Origin: Opitutaceae bacterium
GTDB taxonomy: Bacteria; Verrucomicrobiota; Verrucomicrobiia; Opitutales; Opitutaceae
Direction: 5' to 3'
Assembly: GCA_028284385.1 (NCBI GenBank)
Contig: JANQRT010000054.1
Span: 1-64,000, forward strand
Length of the DNA stretch: 64,000 nucleotides
Positions within the stretch are counted from its first letter, which is position 1. The number at the start of each line of letters is the position of its first letter. The notes below the pieces were generated by a model. It worked only from the letters and a program-made list of their open reading frames with translations. It made no database searches and was not told the DNA's origin. Made by a program: the position numbers and the translations under genes. This document shows positions 26,598-36,119 of this stretch, one piece after another.

Positions 26598-27788
26598 CTA
26601 GGCGGGATAGGGGGCTTTGTAAATTGAACTCACGGGAACATCCCAGGACAAGCGGGTTTCCGAAAATTTCTCAGCATAAACGGTTGATGCAAGGTAGCCG
26701 GGCGCGTGCTTTATCTCGGAAGTCGCATCGGTCTGAATATCGCTGATAATTCGAGCGGGATCGCCAACAGCGGCATTCAGTATCTTGAAACCTGTATTTT
26801 CATTAAACAGCGATGCCCATGATTCTTTCGAGAATCGAAAGAAATCGAATGGAGATTCATGAACTGGCCATGATTGAGTCGTCAAAAACATTGCCCGTCC
26901 ATGTGGTCGCAAAACTTTATTAACTTCAATCGCAACTTTCCATGGCATGGCTAAATGCTCAAATACCGCCATACCGAAAATCGCGTCTATAGATCCTGGT
27001 TCGAATATTTGGGAAAGCTCGTGAGCATCTGCTACAATGTCCACATTGGGCCCCTGCTTTATGTCGACACCTATGTATTCATGTCGATTGGCGATTCTTT
27101 CACGCCTCGTTATATTAGAACGCGCCCGCGACCCGATTTCCACGATCTTTAAGGGCGCTTGCGAGTCTTCGACCCAACGGAAAAACTCTTCAGTTAGATA
27201 GTAGGCTTGGATTCCCTTACGCGCCTGATGGCCAGGATTCGATATCGTTAGAAATTCGCCGGATCTCAATTGGAAGTGAACGTTAACCGCGTCTATGGTC
27301 CAGGATTCCGGTATCCAGGCCTTTAGACTAATCCATCCATTTTCGTCCTTTATTCCCTCAACCTCCACAGCGTCTATTTCATTGGGTAGTCCGGTCGAAA
27401 TCCGGATACTCTCAATCTGCTCGTCGGATATTCGTTTAAACCGGCCAAAGTAAGCGCCTTCGTAGATTTGATGGGTTTCAACATTCACAAAATCCTCAGC
27501 GCCTGAAGACTTGCCCAAGGGTTTCACGGCTCTTTCTCCGTTCGCTAGCTGAAAAATAAGATAGCCGTTAAGATTAGTGGTTGGAATTTGAATACGGAAC
27601 CGGGAATTTTCATGATTTCCCCCATAGGCCCCAACTAGGTCAGGACTCGGCAGTCCGAAACCTTCAAGCGGAGTTTCCGTCTCTTCCTCAAGATAGAAGG
27701 CGGAAACTACCTTCCCTCCATTGTCGACGATCCATCCTGACACAACCGAGCTATTCGGTCCAGTATCCACAGAATCTATATGTATCAT
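26598..27788 (-). CDS. SAM-dependent methyltransferase with N-terminal beta-rich extension
   Basis: 396 residues. The first ~190 are beta-rich (HIDSVDTGPNSSVVSGWIVD, later EGIKDENGWISLKAWIPE), suggesting one or two accessory sandwich domains, possibly glycan-recognition. The catalytic part runs from about residue 205: IVEIGSRARSN (motif I), YIGVDIKQGPNVDIVADAHEL, IFGMAVFEHLAMPWKVAIE and VLRPHGRAMFLTTQSWPVH. No signal peptide. Such two-part proteins are often tied to polysaccharide modification; substrate unknown. It lies 140 bases upstream of the methyltransferase-isp run on the same strand. Confidence 0.78.
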   Translation of the reverse strand: MIHIDSVDTGPNSSVVSGWIVDNGGKVVSAFYLEEETETPLEGFGLPSPDLVGAYGGNHENSRFRIQIPTTNLNGYLIFQLANGERAVKPLGKSSGAEDFVNVETHQIYEGAYFGRFKRISDEQIESIRISTGLPNEIDAVEVEGIKDENGWISLKAWIPESWTIDAVNVHFQLRSGEFLTISNPGHQARKGIQAYYLTEEFFRWVEDSQAPLKIVEIGSRARSNITRRERIANRHEYIGVDIKQGPNVDIVADAHELSQIFEPGSIDAIFGMAVFEHLAMPWKVAIEVNKVLRPHGRAMFLTTQSWPVHESPFDFFRFSKESWASLFNENTGFKILNAAVGDPARIISDIQTDATSEIKHAPGYLASTVYAEKFSETRLSWDVPVSSIYKAPYPA

Positions 27789-27883
27789 TCGATTGAATTG
27801 GATTACTATACCTCGGAATGTTTAAGGCATCCTGCTGAACTTGGCGATAACTTATAGTCTCTTACTAAGCTATCGATATGGCT

Positions 27884-28606
27884 TCATTGGAAATCGGATA
27901 GATCGCCTTTTACTTTGCGAATAATCGCGACCGGATCTTCCGATCCGTAGATAGGCCGACCCACTACGATGTAGTTGCTGCCTGCCTCAGCTGCTTTAAA
28001 CGGGGTCATGACTCGCTTTTGATCCCCGTCGGCTGAGCCTGCCGGGCGTATTCCTGGCGTCACGAGAGTGAAATGATCATGGAAGGCCTGCTTAAGCGCA
28101 ACGACTTCATGACTTGAGCAAACCAGACCATTCATCCCTGATTCTTTTGCCAGGCTTGCTAGAGTATTCACTCGGTTGGGGATTGGCTGCTCGATTCCGA
28201 TAAGCTTAAGGCTTTGAATGTCCATTGAGGTGAGAACAGTGACTCCCAAGAGTTGAAGTTCGGGATTCGCCTTTTGCTGGGCTTCTACTGCTCTTTCCAT
28301 CATCTCCTTCCCGCCGCAGGTATGAATCGTTAGCATTTGTATTGGTAGCGCGGCTACGGATTGAATGGCTTTGGCTACCGTATTGGGAATGTCATGCAAT
28401 TTTAAATCGAGGAATATTTTCTTTCCCAGAGACGCGATATCGCGAACATACTCCGGTCCATACTTGGTGAACATTTGAAGCCCTATTTTAACCCAATCGA
28501 GTTCCTCTCCCGCTTTTTCCAGTAAGGCGAGCGCATCGCCCTTCTCCTCTATGTCCAAGGCCAGGATAAGCTGGCAGTTTTTTTTGCTTTTAAGCTCTGT
28601 TGTCAT
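27884..28606 (-). CDS. pyrF: Orotidine 5'-phosphate decarboxylase
   Basis: 240 residues, typical for the bacterial short form. It converts OMP to UMP, the last step of de novo pyrimidine synthesis. The active-site signature FLDLKLHDIPNTVAKA contains the catalytic Lys-Asp tetrad part. LALDIEEKGDAL, TLVTPGIRP and YIVVGRPIYGSEDP also match. TIM-barrel dimer, cytoplasmic. It is transcribed divergently from ispE with 27 bases between the start codons, so their promoters must overlap or lie within the genes. Confidence 0.96.
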   Translation of the reverse strand: MTTELKSKKNCQLILALDIEEKGDALALLEKAGEELDWVKIGLQMFTKYGPEYVRDIASLGKKIFLDLKLHDIPNTVAKAIQSVAALPIQMLTIHTCGGKEMMERAVEAQQKANPELQLLGVTVLTSMDIQSLKLIGIEQPIPNRVNTLASLAKESGMNGLVCSSHEVVALKQAFHDHFTLVTPGIRPAGSADGDQKRVMTPFKAAEAGSNYIVVGRPIYGSEDPVAIIRKVKGDLSDFQ

Positions 28607-28633
28607 GAGAAAAGGTTCTGTGCCGCGTTAACT

Positions 28634-29524
28634 ATGAGCGAAGTCGAGGTTTTCAGTCCAGCAAAGATCAATCTGTTCCTAGCGGTCGTTGGAAAACGAA
28701 CGGACGGCTTTCATGACATCGTCAGTCTGGTTGCTCCTCTCGACTTTGGAGATTCGATCCGCGCTTCGGTGATTCCCAGTGGCATTGGACTACAGCTATC
28801 ATGCAGCGATCCGGATCTTCCCATCGATTCTTCGAATCTGGTTTATAAGGCGGCTCAACTCTATCTAGAACGCTTTAAGATCAATGCCTTTGTTAGCGTT
28901 CATATCGATAAGCGCATCCCAATCGGAGCTGGGCTGGGAGGCGGTAGCAGTAATGCCGCTTCCACCTTGCTGGCTTTGGATCGTCTATTCGGAATGGCGA
29001 AATCCGAGGAAATCCACGCTCTAGCTGAGAAAATTGGCTCGGACTGCCCGATGTTCTTGCACCAAGGACCCTCTATTCTAAGAGGTCGCGGCGAAAGGGT
29101 GGAAGCCTTGGAAAACGATTCTTTAGGCCTATCTCAAGAGAAGACGATCTGCCTTTTTAAGCCAAGTTTCAGTGTTTCAACAACCTGGGCTTATGAGAGG
29201 ATGGCTGAGGATCCATCAAATTATGCGAGTGCCGAGCAAGCTGAGGCTGCTTTGGGCGGACTTCCCTCTACTCATATTGAATTTAAATCATTGTTATACA
29301 ATAGCTTCGAAAAAATTTTGTTCCCGAAATTTCCAGCCTTAGAGCTTTTGTTAAAGGAGATTCGCGGACCTCTTGGATTGCCGGCTCTGGTTTCGGGTAG
29401 CGGTAGCGGTTGTTTTGCTATTTGCGAATCGGAGAATGTGGCGAAGTTAAGGGAGCTCGTTTACGATTCCTGGGGGCCGAAGGCCTTTTTCCAGACTGCT
29501 CGGATTGGCGGTTCTCGCCGTTGA
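28634..29524 (+). CDS. ispE: 4-diphosphocytidyl-2-C-methyl-D-erythritol kinase
   Basis: 296 residues. IspE phosphorylates CDP-ME in the MEP pathway. GHMP-kinase motifs: FSPAKINLFLAVVGKRTDGFH at the N-terminus (split in the read by Gly/Asp), ATP loop PIGAGLGGGSSNAAS, and C-terminal VSGSGSGCFAI. Cytoplasmic. With ispD and ispF 3-5 kb away on the other strand, three consecutive pathway steps lie close together. Confidence 0.96.
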   Translation: MSEVEVFSPAKINLFLAVVGKRTDGFHDIVSLVAPLDFGDSIRASVIPSGIGLQLSCSDPDLPIDSSNLVYKAAQLYLERFKINAFVSVHIDKRIPIGAGLGGGSSNAASTLLALDRLFGMAKSEEIHALAEKIGSDCPMFLHQGPSILRGRGERVEALENDSLGLSQEKTICLFKPSFSVSTTWAYERMAEDPSNYASAEQAEAALGGLPSTHIEFKSLLYNSFEKILFPKFPALELLLKEIRGPLGLPALVSGSGSGCFAICESENVAKLRELVYDSWGPKAFFQTARIGGSRR

Positions 29525-29650
29525 TCTTCGAGGCCTTTCAAGCGACTGCTAGCTAAAAGGTTGACGGTTGAAATTGGGCTTCCATTTTGAGGCCCGCGAT
29601 TGTTAGATAACCTGCCCTCAAGCGCCTACACATGTCGCTGTTGCTATCAG

Positions 29651-31414
29651 ATGGAGTCAATTCAAGGAGAAGAAAAGCGTTTTCATGGCATTGCCGCCTC
29701 GCCTGGGATCGCCCACGCAAGGGTGTTCTTACTGGCTCAAAAGGAGCTTACCATCCCCAAATACAAGATCAGTTCCGATCAGAAAAAAGGGGAGATTAAG
29801 CGGTTTGAAGAGGCGCTTTTAGAGACTCGAAAGCAAATCCAGGGCATTCGGGACGAAATCAAGGAAAGCCTAGGCGAAGACGAGGCTCGCATATTCGATG
29901 CCCACCTTCTCGTTCTCGAAGATCGCGCATTGATCGACGAATCCATCCATGAGATGGAAAAAACGGGCGAAAATATCGAGACCGCGCTTTGGGACGTGGG
30001 AAACAAATACATCGCCGCTTTCGATCAGATTGACGATGAGTACCTGCGCGAAAGGGCTTCCGATTTAAGAGATGTTATGCGACGCCTCCTTAGCAATCTT
30101 ACGGGGCAGAAACTGCATCAACTCGAAACATTGCCCGATGGGGTTATTCTCGTTGCCCGCGACATCGCTCCTTCCGATTCCGCTTCCATTGACAAGTCGA
30201 ACTTGAAGGGAATCGTTACCGACGCTGGCAGCAAGACCAGCCATGCCGTGATTGTTGCTCGTTCTATGAATCTTCCTGCCGTCGTGGGCATGGGCGATTT
30301 TTCGGAGCGAATAAATCATAACGACGTGGTTCTCATAGATGGCTACGAAGGCAGCGTGATCCTCAATCCCAGCGAAGACACGCTCTTCAAATACGGGAAA
30401 CTCAAGAGCGAGCGACGAGACATCGAAAAGCGGATGATTGAGCACGCTAAGGAAGCCTCGGCTACCTTGGATGGTCATCCTGTTAAACTGATGGGAAATA
30501 TAGAGGTTCCTCACGAGGCTCAAAAGGCTGTCGAGTTGGGGGCTGATGGTATTGGACTTTTCCGTACGGAATACTTGTTCATGAATGTCAACAGCCTGCC
30601 TACTGAGGAGCAGCAATTTAAAGCCTACAAGCAGGTCGCCGAAGTGATGGGCGATACGGTGATTATTCGCACCCTTGATCTTGGAGGAGATAAAGTCCTT
30701 TCGGCTGCCGATATGCCGTTGATAAAGGAATCGAATCCATTTCTTGGATACCGAGCAGTGAGATTCTGCTTGGAACATGAACCGTTATTTCGAGCTCAGC
30801 TAAGGGCGATTTTGAGAGCCAGCGTCCATGGGGATATTCGCATTATGTATCCAATGATTAGCGGCGTCACGGAATTGCGTCGCTGCAATGACCTGCTTGA
30901 CCGTTGCAAGGAGGAGTTGCAAGAGGAGGGCGTGGCTTTTAACGAGGACATCATAACGGGCGCCATGATTGAGATTCCCAGCGCGGCTATCGCGGCAGAC
31001 ACCCTAGTGAAGGACTGTTCGTTCTTTAGTGTCGGCACCAATGATCTTATCCAATATCTTATAGCGGTCGATCGACTGAATGATCGCGTTGCTCATCTCT
31101 ACGAACCGACGCATCCGGCTGTTATCCGAATGTTGGATACAATTATAAGAGCTGCTAAAAATGGCAAGGTAGATGTAAGCATTTGCGGTGAGGTTGCTGG
31201 AGATCCGGTCATGGTGCCACTACTGATCGGCCTCGGTTTCAATTCGCTTAGCATGTCCTCAACCTTGCTCCCCAACGTAAAGTACGTGGTTCAGAATATG
31301 GAGTTGGCTGAAGCTAGGGATCTGGCTCAGATGGCCATTTCGGAAAAGGACGGGTCCAAGATTCTCGAGAATCTGCTGGAATTCTACACTTCCCGGATGG
31401 CCAAGTTGTATTAG
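29651..31414 (+). CDS. ptsI: Phosphoenolpyruvate-protein phosphotransferase (PTS enzyme I)
   Basis: 587 residues from ATG 29651; an in-frame TTG 51 bases upstream is not needed, because family proteins begin near GIAASPGIA. Enzyme I takes phosphate from PEP and passes it to HPr. The phosphorylated residue is His198 in GSKTSHAVIVARS. The PEP-binding barrel has TLDLGGDKVL, NPFLGYRAVRF and FFSVGTNDLIQYLIAVDR, with the catalytic Cys in SICGEVAGDP. No HPr or EII genes are present here; in bacteria with few EIIs the system often serves regulation. Cytoplasmic. Confidence 0.96.
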   Translation: MESIQGEEKRFHGIAASPGIAHARVFLLAQKELTIPKYKISSDQKKGEIKRFEEALLETRKQIQGIRDEIKESLGEDEARIFDAHLLVLEDRALIDESIHEMEKTGENIETALWDVGNKYIAAFDQIDDEYLRERASDLRDVMRRLLSNLTGQKLHQLETLPDGVILVARDIAPSDSASIDKSNLKGIVTDAGSKTSHAVIVARSMNLPAVVGMGDFSERINHNDVVLIDGYEGSVILNPSEDTLFKYGKLKSERRDIEKRMIEHAKEASATLDGHPVKLMGNIEVPHEAQKAVELGADGIGLFRTEYLFMNVNSLPTEEQQFKAYKQVAEVMGDTVIIRTLDLGGDKVLSAADMPLIKESNPFLGYRAVRFCLEHEPLFRAQLRAILRASVHGDIRIMYPMISGVTELRRCNDLLDRCKEELQEEGVAFNEDIITGAMIEIPSAAIAADTLVKDCSFFSVGTNDLIQYLIAVDRLNDRVAHLYEPTHPAVIRMLDTIIRAAKNGKVDVSICGEVAGDPVMVPLLIGLGFNSLSMSSTLLPNVKYVVQNMELAEARDLAQMAISEKDGSKILENLLEFYTSRMAKLY

Positions 31415-31427
31415 AAACTTCCTGTCT

Positions 31428-32366
31428 TCAACGAGCTTGTTTTAAAGCTGTGGCTAAAATCGTTTCAAAGCCCGGTTCGCGTTCCTCTTTTGCCACTACT
31501 GATATTTCAACCGAGTCGAAGCCTGCTTTCTTGAGCCAGGCGTGCAGCTTATTCTCTCCGAAACCAAGCCATGTATCCGCGTAAAGATCACGAGCCTTTT
31601 CAAAATCGTGCTCCTTTAGATCGAGAATGACAATGCGTCCATTGGGCTTTAATATCCTATGGGCTTCCATGATCGCCTTCTCCGGATGGTTGGCGTGATG
31701 GAGGGCTTGGCTTAACAGAGCCAGGTGGACTGATCCCTTTTTTAGAGGCACCTTTTCGATATCGCCCAGAATGTATTCCAAGTTGTCTAGATCGTTTTTC
31801 TTAGCCAAATCTTTCCCGACCTCCACCATCTTAGGAGAACTGTCCACACAGTAGACATGCTCCGCTTGGCGAGCTAGCAGTTGGGAGATCATTCCTTCAC
31901 CCGCTCCAAGATCGGCAATTCGGATTTTAGGAACCAGATGAAGGAGAAAGTGGCCAATGCCTTCCCAAGAACGACCTGGGCAGTAGTTCTTTCCCAGTCT
32001 TCCAGCTATCAGATTGAAGTATTCCTCCGCTTTGCGTCTCCTTCTGGCAATGACGCGGCTAAGGTTGTCCCGATCCTCCACAACCTCCTCCGAATCCTGA
32101 ACAGCTTCCATTGCTGCCTGAATAAGCTGTTGTTCGCCTTCAGCTGAAGATTCGGTTAAGGAATAGAAAGATTTTTTCCCTTCTCTTCGATCGGAGACGA
32201 TTTCGGCTTGCCTGAGGATGGCAAGTTGAGACGAGATTCGAGACTGGGCCATATCCAAGATTTCCTGCATCTCCGCGACAGACAGCTCTTCCTGTTTGAG
32301 CAGCATGATGATCCTCAGCCGAGTGGGGTCTGAAAGCACTTTGAGGAGGTCCCAGGCGGGTTTCAT
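31428..32366 (-). CDS. ArsR-family regulator fused to a SAM-dependent methyltransferase domain
   Basis: 312 residues from MKPAWDLLKVL. A longer frame exists but would start inside the upstream terminator hairpin. Residues about 1-90 are an ArsR winged helix (LSDPTRLRIIMLLKQEELSV, QSRISSQLAILRQAEIV) without an obvious metal-binding Cys set. Residues about 140-312 are a class I methyltransferase (IADLGAGEGMISQLLA, LLSQALHHANHPEKAIME, ILKPNGRIVILDL). This layout occurs in regulators of SAM/SAH metabolism such as SahR-like proteins, where the domain may sense SAM or SAH. No ahcY or metK lies beside it here, so the target is unknown. Confidence 0.85.
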   Translation of the reverse strand: MKPAWDLLKVLSDPTRLRIIMLLKQEELSVAEMQEILDMAQSRISSQLAILRQAEIVSDRREGKKSFYSLTESSAEGEQQLIQAAMEAVQDSEEVVEDRDNLSRVIARRRRKAEEYFNLIAGRLGKNYCPGRSWEGIGHFLLHLVPKIRIADLGAGEGMISQLLARQAEHVYCVDSSPKMVEVGKDLAKKNDLDNLEYILGDIEKVPLKKGSVHLALLSQALHHANHPEKAIMEAHRILKPNGRIVILDLKEHDFEKARDLYADTWLGFGENKLHAWLKKAGFDSVEISVVAKEEREPGFETILATALKQAR

Positions 32367-32403
32367 TAGGAAAGTAAAAAGGATGACTCGAGAATTAAGA
32401 AGC

Positions 32404-32436
32404 AAAAAAGCCGTGTCGCCAACGGGAGACACGGCT
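32404..32436 (-). terminator. Intrinsic terminator after the long GreA gene
   Basis: A perfect 9-bp stem AGCCGTGTC/GACACGGCT (32409-32417 with 32428-32436) has a 10-base loop. Read on the minus strand it is followed by a run of six Ts (complement of A at 32404-32409). It lies 22 bases after the GreA stop and separates that gene from the ArsR-methyltransferase gene on the same strand. Confidence 0.9.
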
Positions 32437-32458
32437 GAGAAATTTAGCCTCTTGGGAA

Positions 32459-34318
32459 TCAGGTGTTCACTAGGTCGACGTAGCGAGCCAGCGATTTGAC
32501 CTTCATGTGATTCTCCACGTTCTCGACTTTTACGTGCACCTCGTCGCCAACCTTTTTCGAGAGCAGGCTCCGTCCAAGTGGGGTTTGATAGGAAATGATC
32601 TGATTGTCTGGATCGCTATCCCACGCTCCGAGAATGGTGTAGGTTAGGTCGACATCGGCCACTTCATCGTGTAGTGTAACCACACTTCCAATACCGATAG
32701 CTTCGTCTGTGACTTCCGAGAAATCGGAAACGCGAGCCTTTTGCAAGTCGACCTCCAGCATATTGCGACGAGCAAGAAGCACTTGCTGGTCCTGTTTAGC
32801 CATTTTGTATTCGGAATTCTCTTTCAAGTCGCCGTGTTCGCGAGCTTCGGCGATCGCCTTGCTGTTTTCAGGAATCTTCTTAGCTACGAGGTCCTCGTAC
32901 TCGGCCACAGCTTTTTCGTAACTCGCTTTCGATACTACCAAGCCATCTATGGCACTACCTTCCCCTTCGGATTCAAGGAGAGACTGTACTCCCGGAAAGA
33001 TCTTAATAAAGCGAGCCAAGAGAGATTTCTTAGTAAGTTCCTCAAAGCCTTGGTTCAAAAGAAGATTGTTGGCCAAGTCTCGAGCGGTTTCCGAATTCGC
33101 CTCGGCTAGTAGATCGGGAATAAGCTCTTTGTCTTCACTGAGTATATCCGCTAAAGGGATACGTCGCGAACTGGCCGACTGAAGGGCTTCGTAGTCGATC
33201 GCGTAGAAAATGGCGTTTAGCAATCCAGGCTTAATCATGTCCTGGACCAGCTTTCCGTACTTGCGAGAATTGCGATTCTTGACGATCCACAGAAGTACGG
33301 ACTCCTTGAGGTTCTGCTCAGTCTGCCAACGGAAGAGCCTTTCTTTCAGCTCCTTGTCGAATTTGTTGTCCAGAAGGAAGTTTACGCAATCTGTAGTGAA
33401 TTTTCCGCTACTGGTCTTGAGCAAATTAAAGCTTATCTCCTTCCAGTCGGCTGGGTGAGATTCCTTGATCAGATCCAGAGCCCGAGCCTGCATGCCGGTA
33501 GGAAGTTCCTTGATCAACGCGTCCAGTTCATCGGTTTCGGACACCAGTTCGGCCAAGGTCGGCTCAAAGTCGGAGATGTCCACCTCTAAAATATTAGCCA
33601 TATCGTTGCGAATCCAAGCCCCCTTCAGTTTCTCGCCGAGCGTGAGCTGATTGCTATCTTTTACCGCGGTGGCCAATCCGTGCAGGATGACGGCAAGCTG
33701 ATCTTTGATCTCCGGCTTCTCTTGGACCCGGTCCAAGAGCTTTTCTGAAATCGCTACCTTTCGCTTCGCGGACTGGGTGGCATTGTAATCCTCGATGAGT
33801 TCCTCTTCCAGGCTGACAGGCTCTTCGCGCAGCACATACATGCCCGTCTTCCTAGGCGGAACGGCGATTCTGGGATCCTTTGCTAGGATTTTCTTGGTGG
33901 CAGTCCACCACTTCTTGAATTTGATAGGACCAATTACTCTCGAAAGAACGCTTTCCACCTCGGTGGCGCTGGCCGCGTGATTCTGGTACTGCTTGAGAAG
34001 CTCGACTAGCAATTCGACCTGCTGATTGGCGATCATTTCCTTGATCGCTTCGGGCTCCGTTTCCTTGCGAACCAGCAGATGCTCAGGAGGAAGTACTTGC
34101 ATCGTGCCTACGCAGAACCCTGGGTCCATGCGATGCCCTTCCTTGCCTTCGAAATCGATTATCAGCTTTGTGTCGGTGGGATCGTAATCCACGATTTTGC
34201 CAAATCCCCAACTCTGATGAATGCAGTAGTTCCCTGGCTGCATCGATTCGAGCTTGGCTTTAGCTACTTTCAGCTCAGGTTTTCGAGTAATTAATTCTTG
34301 GACAGCTTCTTCGTTCAT
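32459..34318 (-). CDS. greA: Transcription elongation factor GreA with long N-terminal extension
   Basis: 619 residues, four times the usual ~158. The last ~165 residues are GreA: coiled coil with the acidic tip REHGDLKENSEYKMAKQD (Asp and Glu that stimulate RNA cleavage in backtracked polymerase) and the globular domain (LGAWDSDPDNQIISYQTPLG). The first ~450 residues are mostly helical, with a small beta domain at about 25-75 (GNYCIHQSWGFGKIVDYD). Chlamydial GreA carries a comparable long N-terminus, so this may be a PVC-superphylum form. The extension's role is unknown. Ends at a strong terminator. Confidence 0.92.
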   Translation of the reverse strand: MNEEAVQELITRKPELKVAKAKLESMQPGNYCIHQSWGFGKIVDYDPTDTKLIIDFEGKEGHRMDPGFCVGTMQVLPPEHLLVRKETEPEAIKEMIANQQVELLVELLKQYQNHAASATEVESVLSRVIGPIKFKKWWTATKKILAKDPRIAVPPRKTGMYVLREEPVSLEEELIEDYNATQSAKRKVAISEKLLDRVQEKPEIKDQLAVILHGLATAVKDSNQLTLGEKLKGAWIRNDMANILEVDISDFEPTLAELVSETDELDALIKELPTGMQARALDLIKESHPADWKEISFNLLKTSSGKFTTDCVNFLLDNKFDKELKERLFRWQTEQNLKESVLLWIVKNRNSRKYGKLVQDMIKPGLLNAIFYAIDYEALQSASSRRIPLADILSEDKELIPDLLAEANSETARDLANNLLLNQGFEELTKKSLLARFIKIFPGVQSLLESEGEGSAIDGLVVSKASYEKAVAEYEDLVAKKIPENSKAIAEAREHGDLKENSEYKMAKQDQQVLLARRNMLEVDLQKARVSDFSEVTDEAIGIGSVVTLHDEVADVDLTYTILGAWDSDPDNQIISYQTPLGRSLLSKKVGDEVHVKVENVENHMKVKSLARYVDLVNT

Positions 34319-34414
34319 CTGGAAGTTATGAAACTAAACAAATTAGAGAGTGGGCTTTTTAGGGAGTTGTCAACGAGCTACTACCTAGCAACCTCCAAGT
34401 AGAGCGTCTTCGGA

Positions 34415-35686
34415 TTGAAAATACCCGACACTTCCTGGGATTGGGCCGTCGAGCTCACGCGTCTATTTCTCTCTAAGCCTGCCCGTTTGCAGCATCTATT
34501 GGAGCGTTTGCCTTCCTTTCTCGATGGTTCGCCACGACGGTCCTGTCAAAGGCTGGTTTACGGGTCAATTAGACATCTTGGTCTGATCGAAAAGGGGCTC
34601 GAAACGTTCATCAAAAAGAAACCCAGACCTGAGCTCCAGGCCAGACTCGTCGTAGCTTCCTACGAGTTATTGGCTATGCCGGAACGAGCTTCCCAAATCG
34701 TCGATCATGCCGTTACGCAGGTTGGCCAGCGCTTAAGCGCTCCCGAAAGAAGTTTAGCTAACGCCGTCTTGCGAAAGATGGCTGGCTTCTTGTCACAGCA
34801 AATGGAATCCTCTGCTAGCGATGTACCGGAGCTCTCAGTTCGCTACAGTCACCCAGAGTGGCTTGTTGAACGGTGTGTTAAGGGATTTGGAATGGAAGAT
34901 ACTCGTCAGTTCCTCCAATGGAACCAACGGGAACCAGACCAATACGTTTTCACTCCCGCCCACTCCGAGACCAATCTTGATTCGATTGATGGAATCTTTC
35001 CTTCTCGCTGGGCTGACTACGGTCTCGTCCAAACTCCCGATTGGAGCCTTGTGGCTGCACGTCTGAATAAAGGAGACATCTACCTGCAAAATCCGGGAGC
35101 AGGCCATGTTTGCCGTCTCATTGACGAAGTCTTCCAAGGCGGGAGGGTTCTGGATTTATGCGCCGCTCCCGGCGGGAAGTCCTTGATGCTGGAGAAGAAG
35201 CTTCGTGATCGTCTCGATGCTCTCTTTGCCGTGGATTTGCCGGGGCCTCGATTTGAGCGAATGGGTGATAATTTCGCTCGCTGTCGCTCAACAAAGATTA
35301 CATCAATCGCCTCCGATCTTAGAAGCCTCGATGAGTCCTTGGGACGGTTTGAGGCAGTTCTTCTAGACGCTCCTTGCAGCAATACGGGTGTCCTTCAACG
35401 AAAGGCCGACGTCAAGTGGCGGTTGACACCGGCCAGAATGAAGGAGCTTCCGGTACTTCAGCTTGAGTTGCTTCGCTCTGCCTCAGGATACGTAATCGAT
35501 AATGGCATCCTCGCTTACAGTACTTGCAGTATCGATGCATCTGAGAACGAAGATGTGATTGCCGCTTTTCTCAACAGCGATTCGGGAAGCGCATTCAGTC
35601 TTGAAAAGGAGTCTGTCAATCTTCCCTGGAGGCAAGACCATGATGGAGCGGGGGCCTTTATTCTTAGAAAAAGCGGCTCGCCTTGA
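34415..35686 (+). CDS. rsmB: RsmB-like 16S rRNA m5C methyltransferase (NusB domain + NOL1/NOP2/Sun)
   Basis: 423 residues from a TTG start; the next ATG is far downstream and would delete the NusB-like domain. N-terminal NusB-like RNA-binding part: RRSCQRLVYGSIRHLGLIE and VVASYELLAMPERASQIVDHAV. The catalytic part has SAM motif I LDLCAAPGGKSL, the DAPCSNTGVLQRKADVKWR motif with one active Cys, and YSTCSIDASENE with the second Cys that attacks cytosine C6. It modifies 16S rRNA (C967 in E. coli). Cytoplasmic. Convergent with the next gene, stops 8 bases apart. Confidence 0.88.
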   Translation: MKIPDTSWDWAVELTRLFLSKPARLQHLLERLPSFLDGSPRRSCQRLVYGSIRHLGLIEKGLETFIKKKPRPELQARLVVASYELLAMPERASQIVDHAVTQVGQRLSAPERSLANAVLRKMAGFLSQQMESSASDVPELSVRYSHPEWLVERCVKGFGMEDTRQFLQWNQREPDQYVFTPAHSETNLDSIDGIFPSRWADYGLVQTPDWSLVAARLNKGDIYLQNPGAGHVCRLIDEVFQGGRVLDLCAAPGGKSLMLEKKLRDRLDALFAVDLPGPRFERMGDNFARCRSTKITSIASDLRSLDESLGRFEAVLLDAPCSNTGVLQRKADVKWRLTPARMKELPVLQLELLRSASGYVIDNGILAYSTCSIDASENEDVIAAFLNSDSGSAFSLEKESVNLPWRQDHDGAGAFILRKSGSP

Positions 35687-35693
35687 CCTAAAG

Positions 35694-36119
35694 TTAATGT
35701 TTCGCGAGCTTCAGCACTCTCACCCCTGGCAGGTACTTCGACTCTTTTACTAGTCCAATAGCCCCTTTGTTGGCATTGACGAACGCTACGAGCTCCTTCG
35801 CGGTTTTGAACTTTCGAGGTGGCTGGCCTCTTCCGGTGAAAGCGATTCGATTCCAGTGTCTCTTAAATCTTTCGGTGCCCAGACCCGTGTATTCGATCAA
35901 CGCGTTTTCTATCGATTGGTCGTTTTCCACAAGGGCTATGACAACCTCGTTTTCGTCATTCCATTTTTGTCTTTTCCCTAGAAGCAGGAAAGCAAGGTCT
36001 AGCTCCTTGATTATCTCCTTATTTTCGCTGTGGACGATTACCGAAGTGCCCGCCGTCGCCATCGAGCAAAGAGAGGCGACGAAAAAAATGGAAATAATTG
36101 ATTTAACAGACCTTGACAT
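35694..36119 (-). CDS. Small PstS-like (phosphate-binding-like) secreted protein
   Basis: 141 residues from MSRSVKSIIS; a GTG 21 bases upstream is an alternative. Signal peptide through about MATAG. The mature part fits a one-lobe periplasmic-binding-like fold seen in short 'phosphate ABC transporter substrate-binding' proteins: RFKRHWNRIAFTGRGQPPR, KTAKELVAFVNANKGAIGLV. It is too short for full PstS, and no pst permease or ATPase genes are near. Some relatives sit in sensory or type II secretion settings. Periplasmic; ligand unproven. Confidence 0.72.
   Translation of the reverse strand: MSRSVKSIISIFFVASLCSMATAGTSVIVHSENKEIIKELDLAFLLLGKRQKWNDENEVVIALVENDQSIENALIEYTGLGTERFKRHWNRIAFTGRGQPPRKFKTAKELVAFVNANKGAIGLVKESKYLPGVRVLKLAKH

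Noticed and set aside
32367..32432. Longer start for the ArsR-methyltransferase
   Set aside because: It would translate through the intrinsic terminator of the GreA gene; MKPAWDLLKVL fits the family start.
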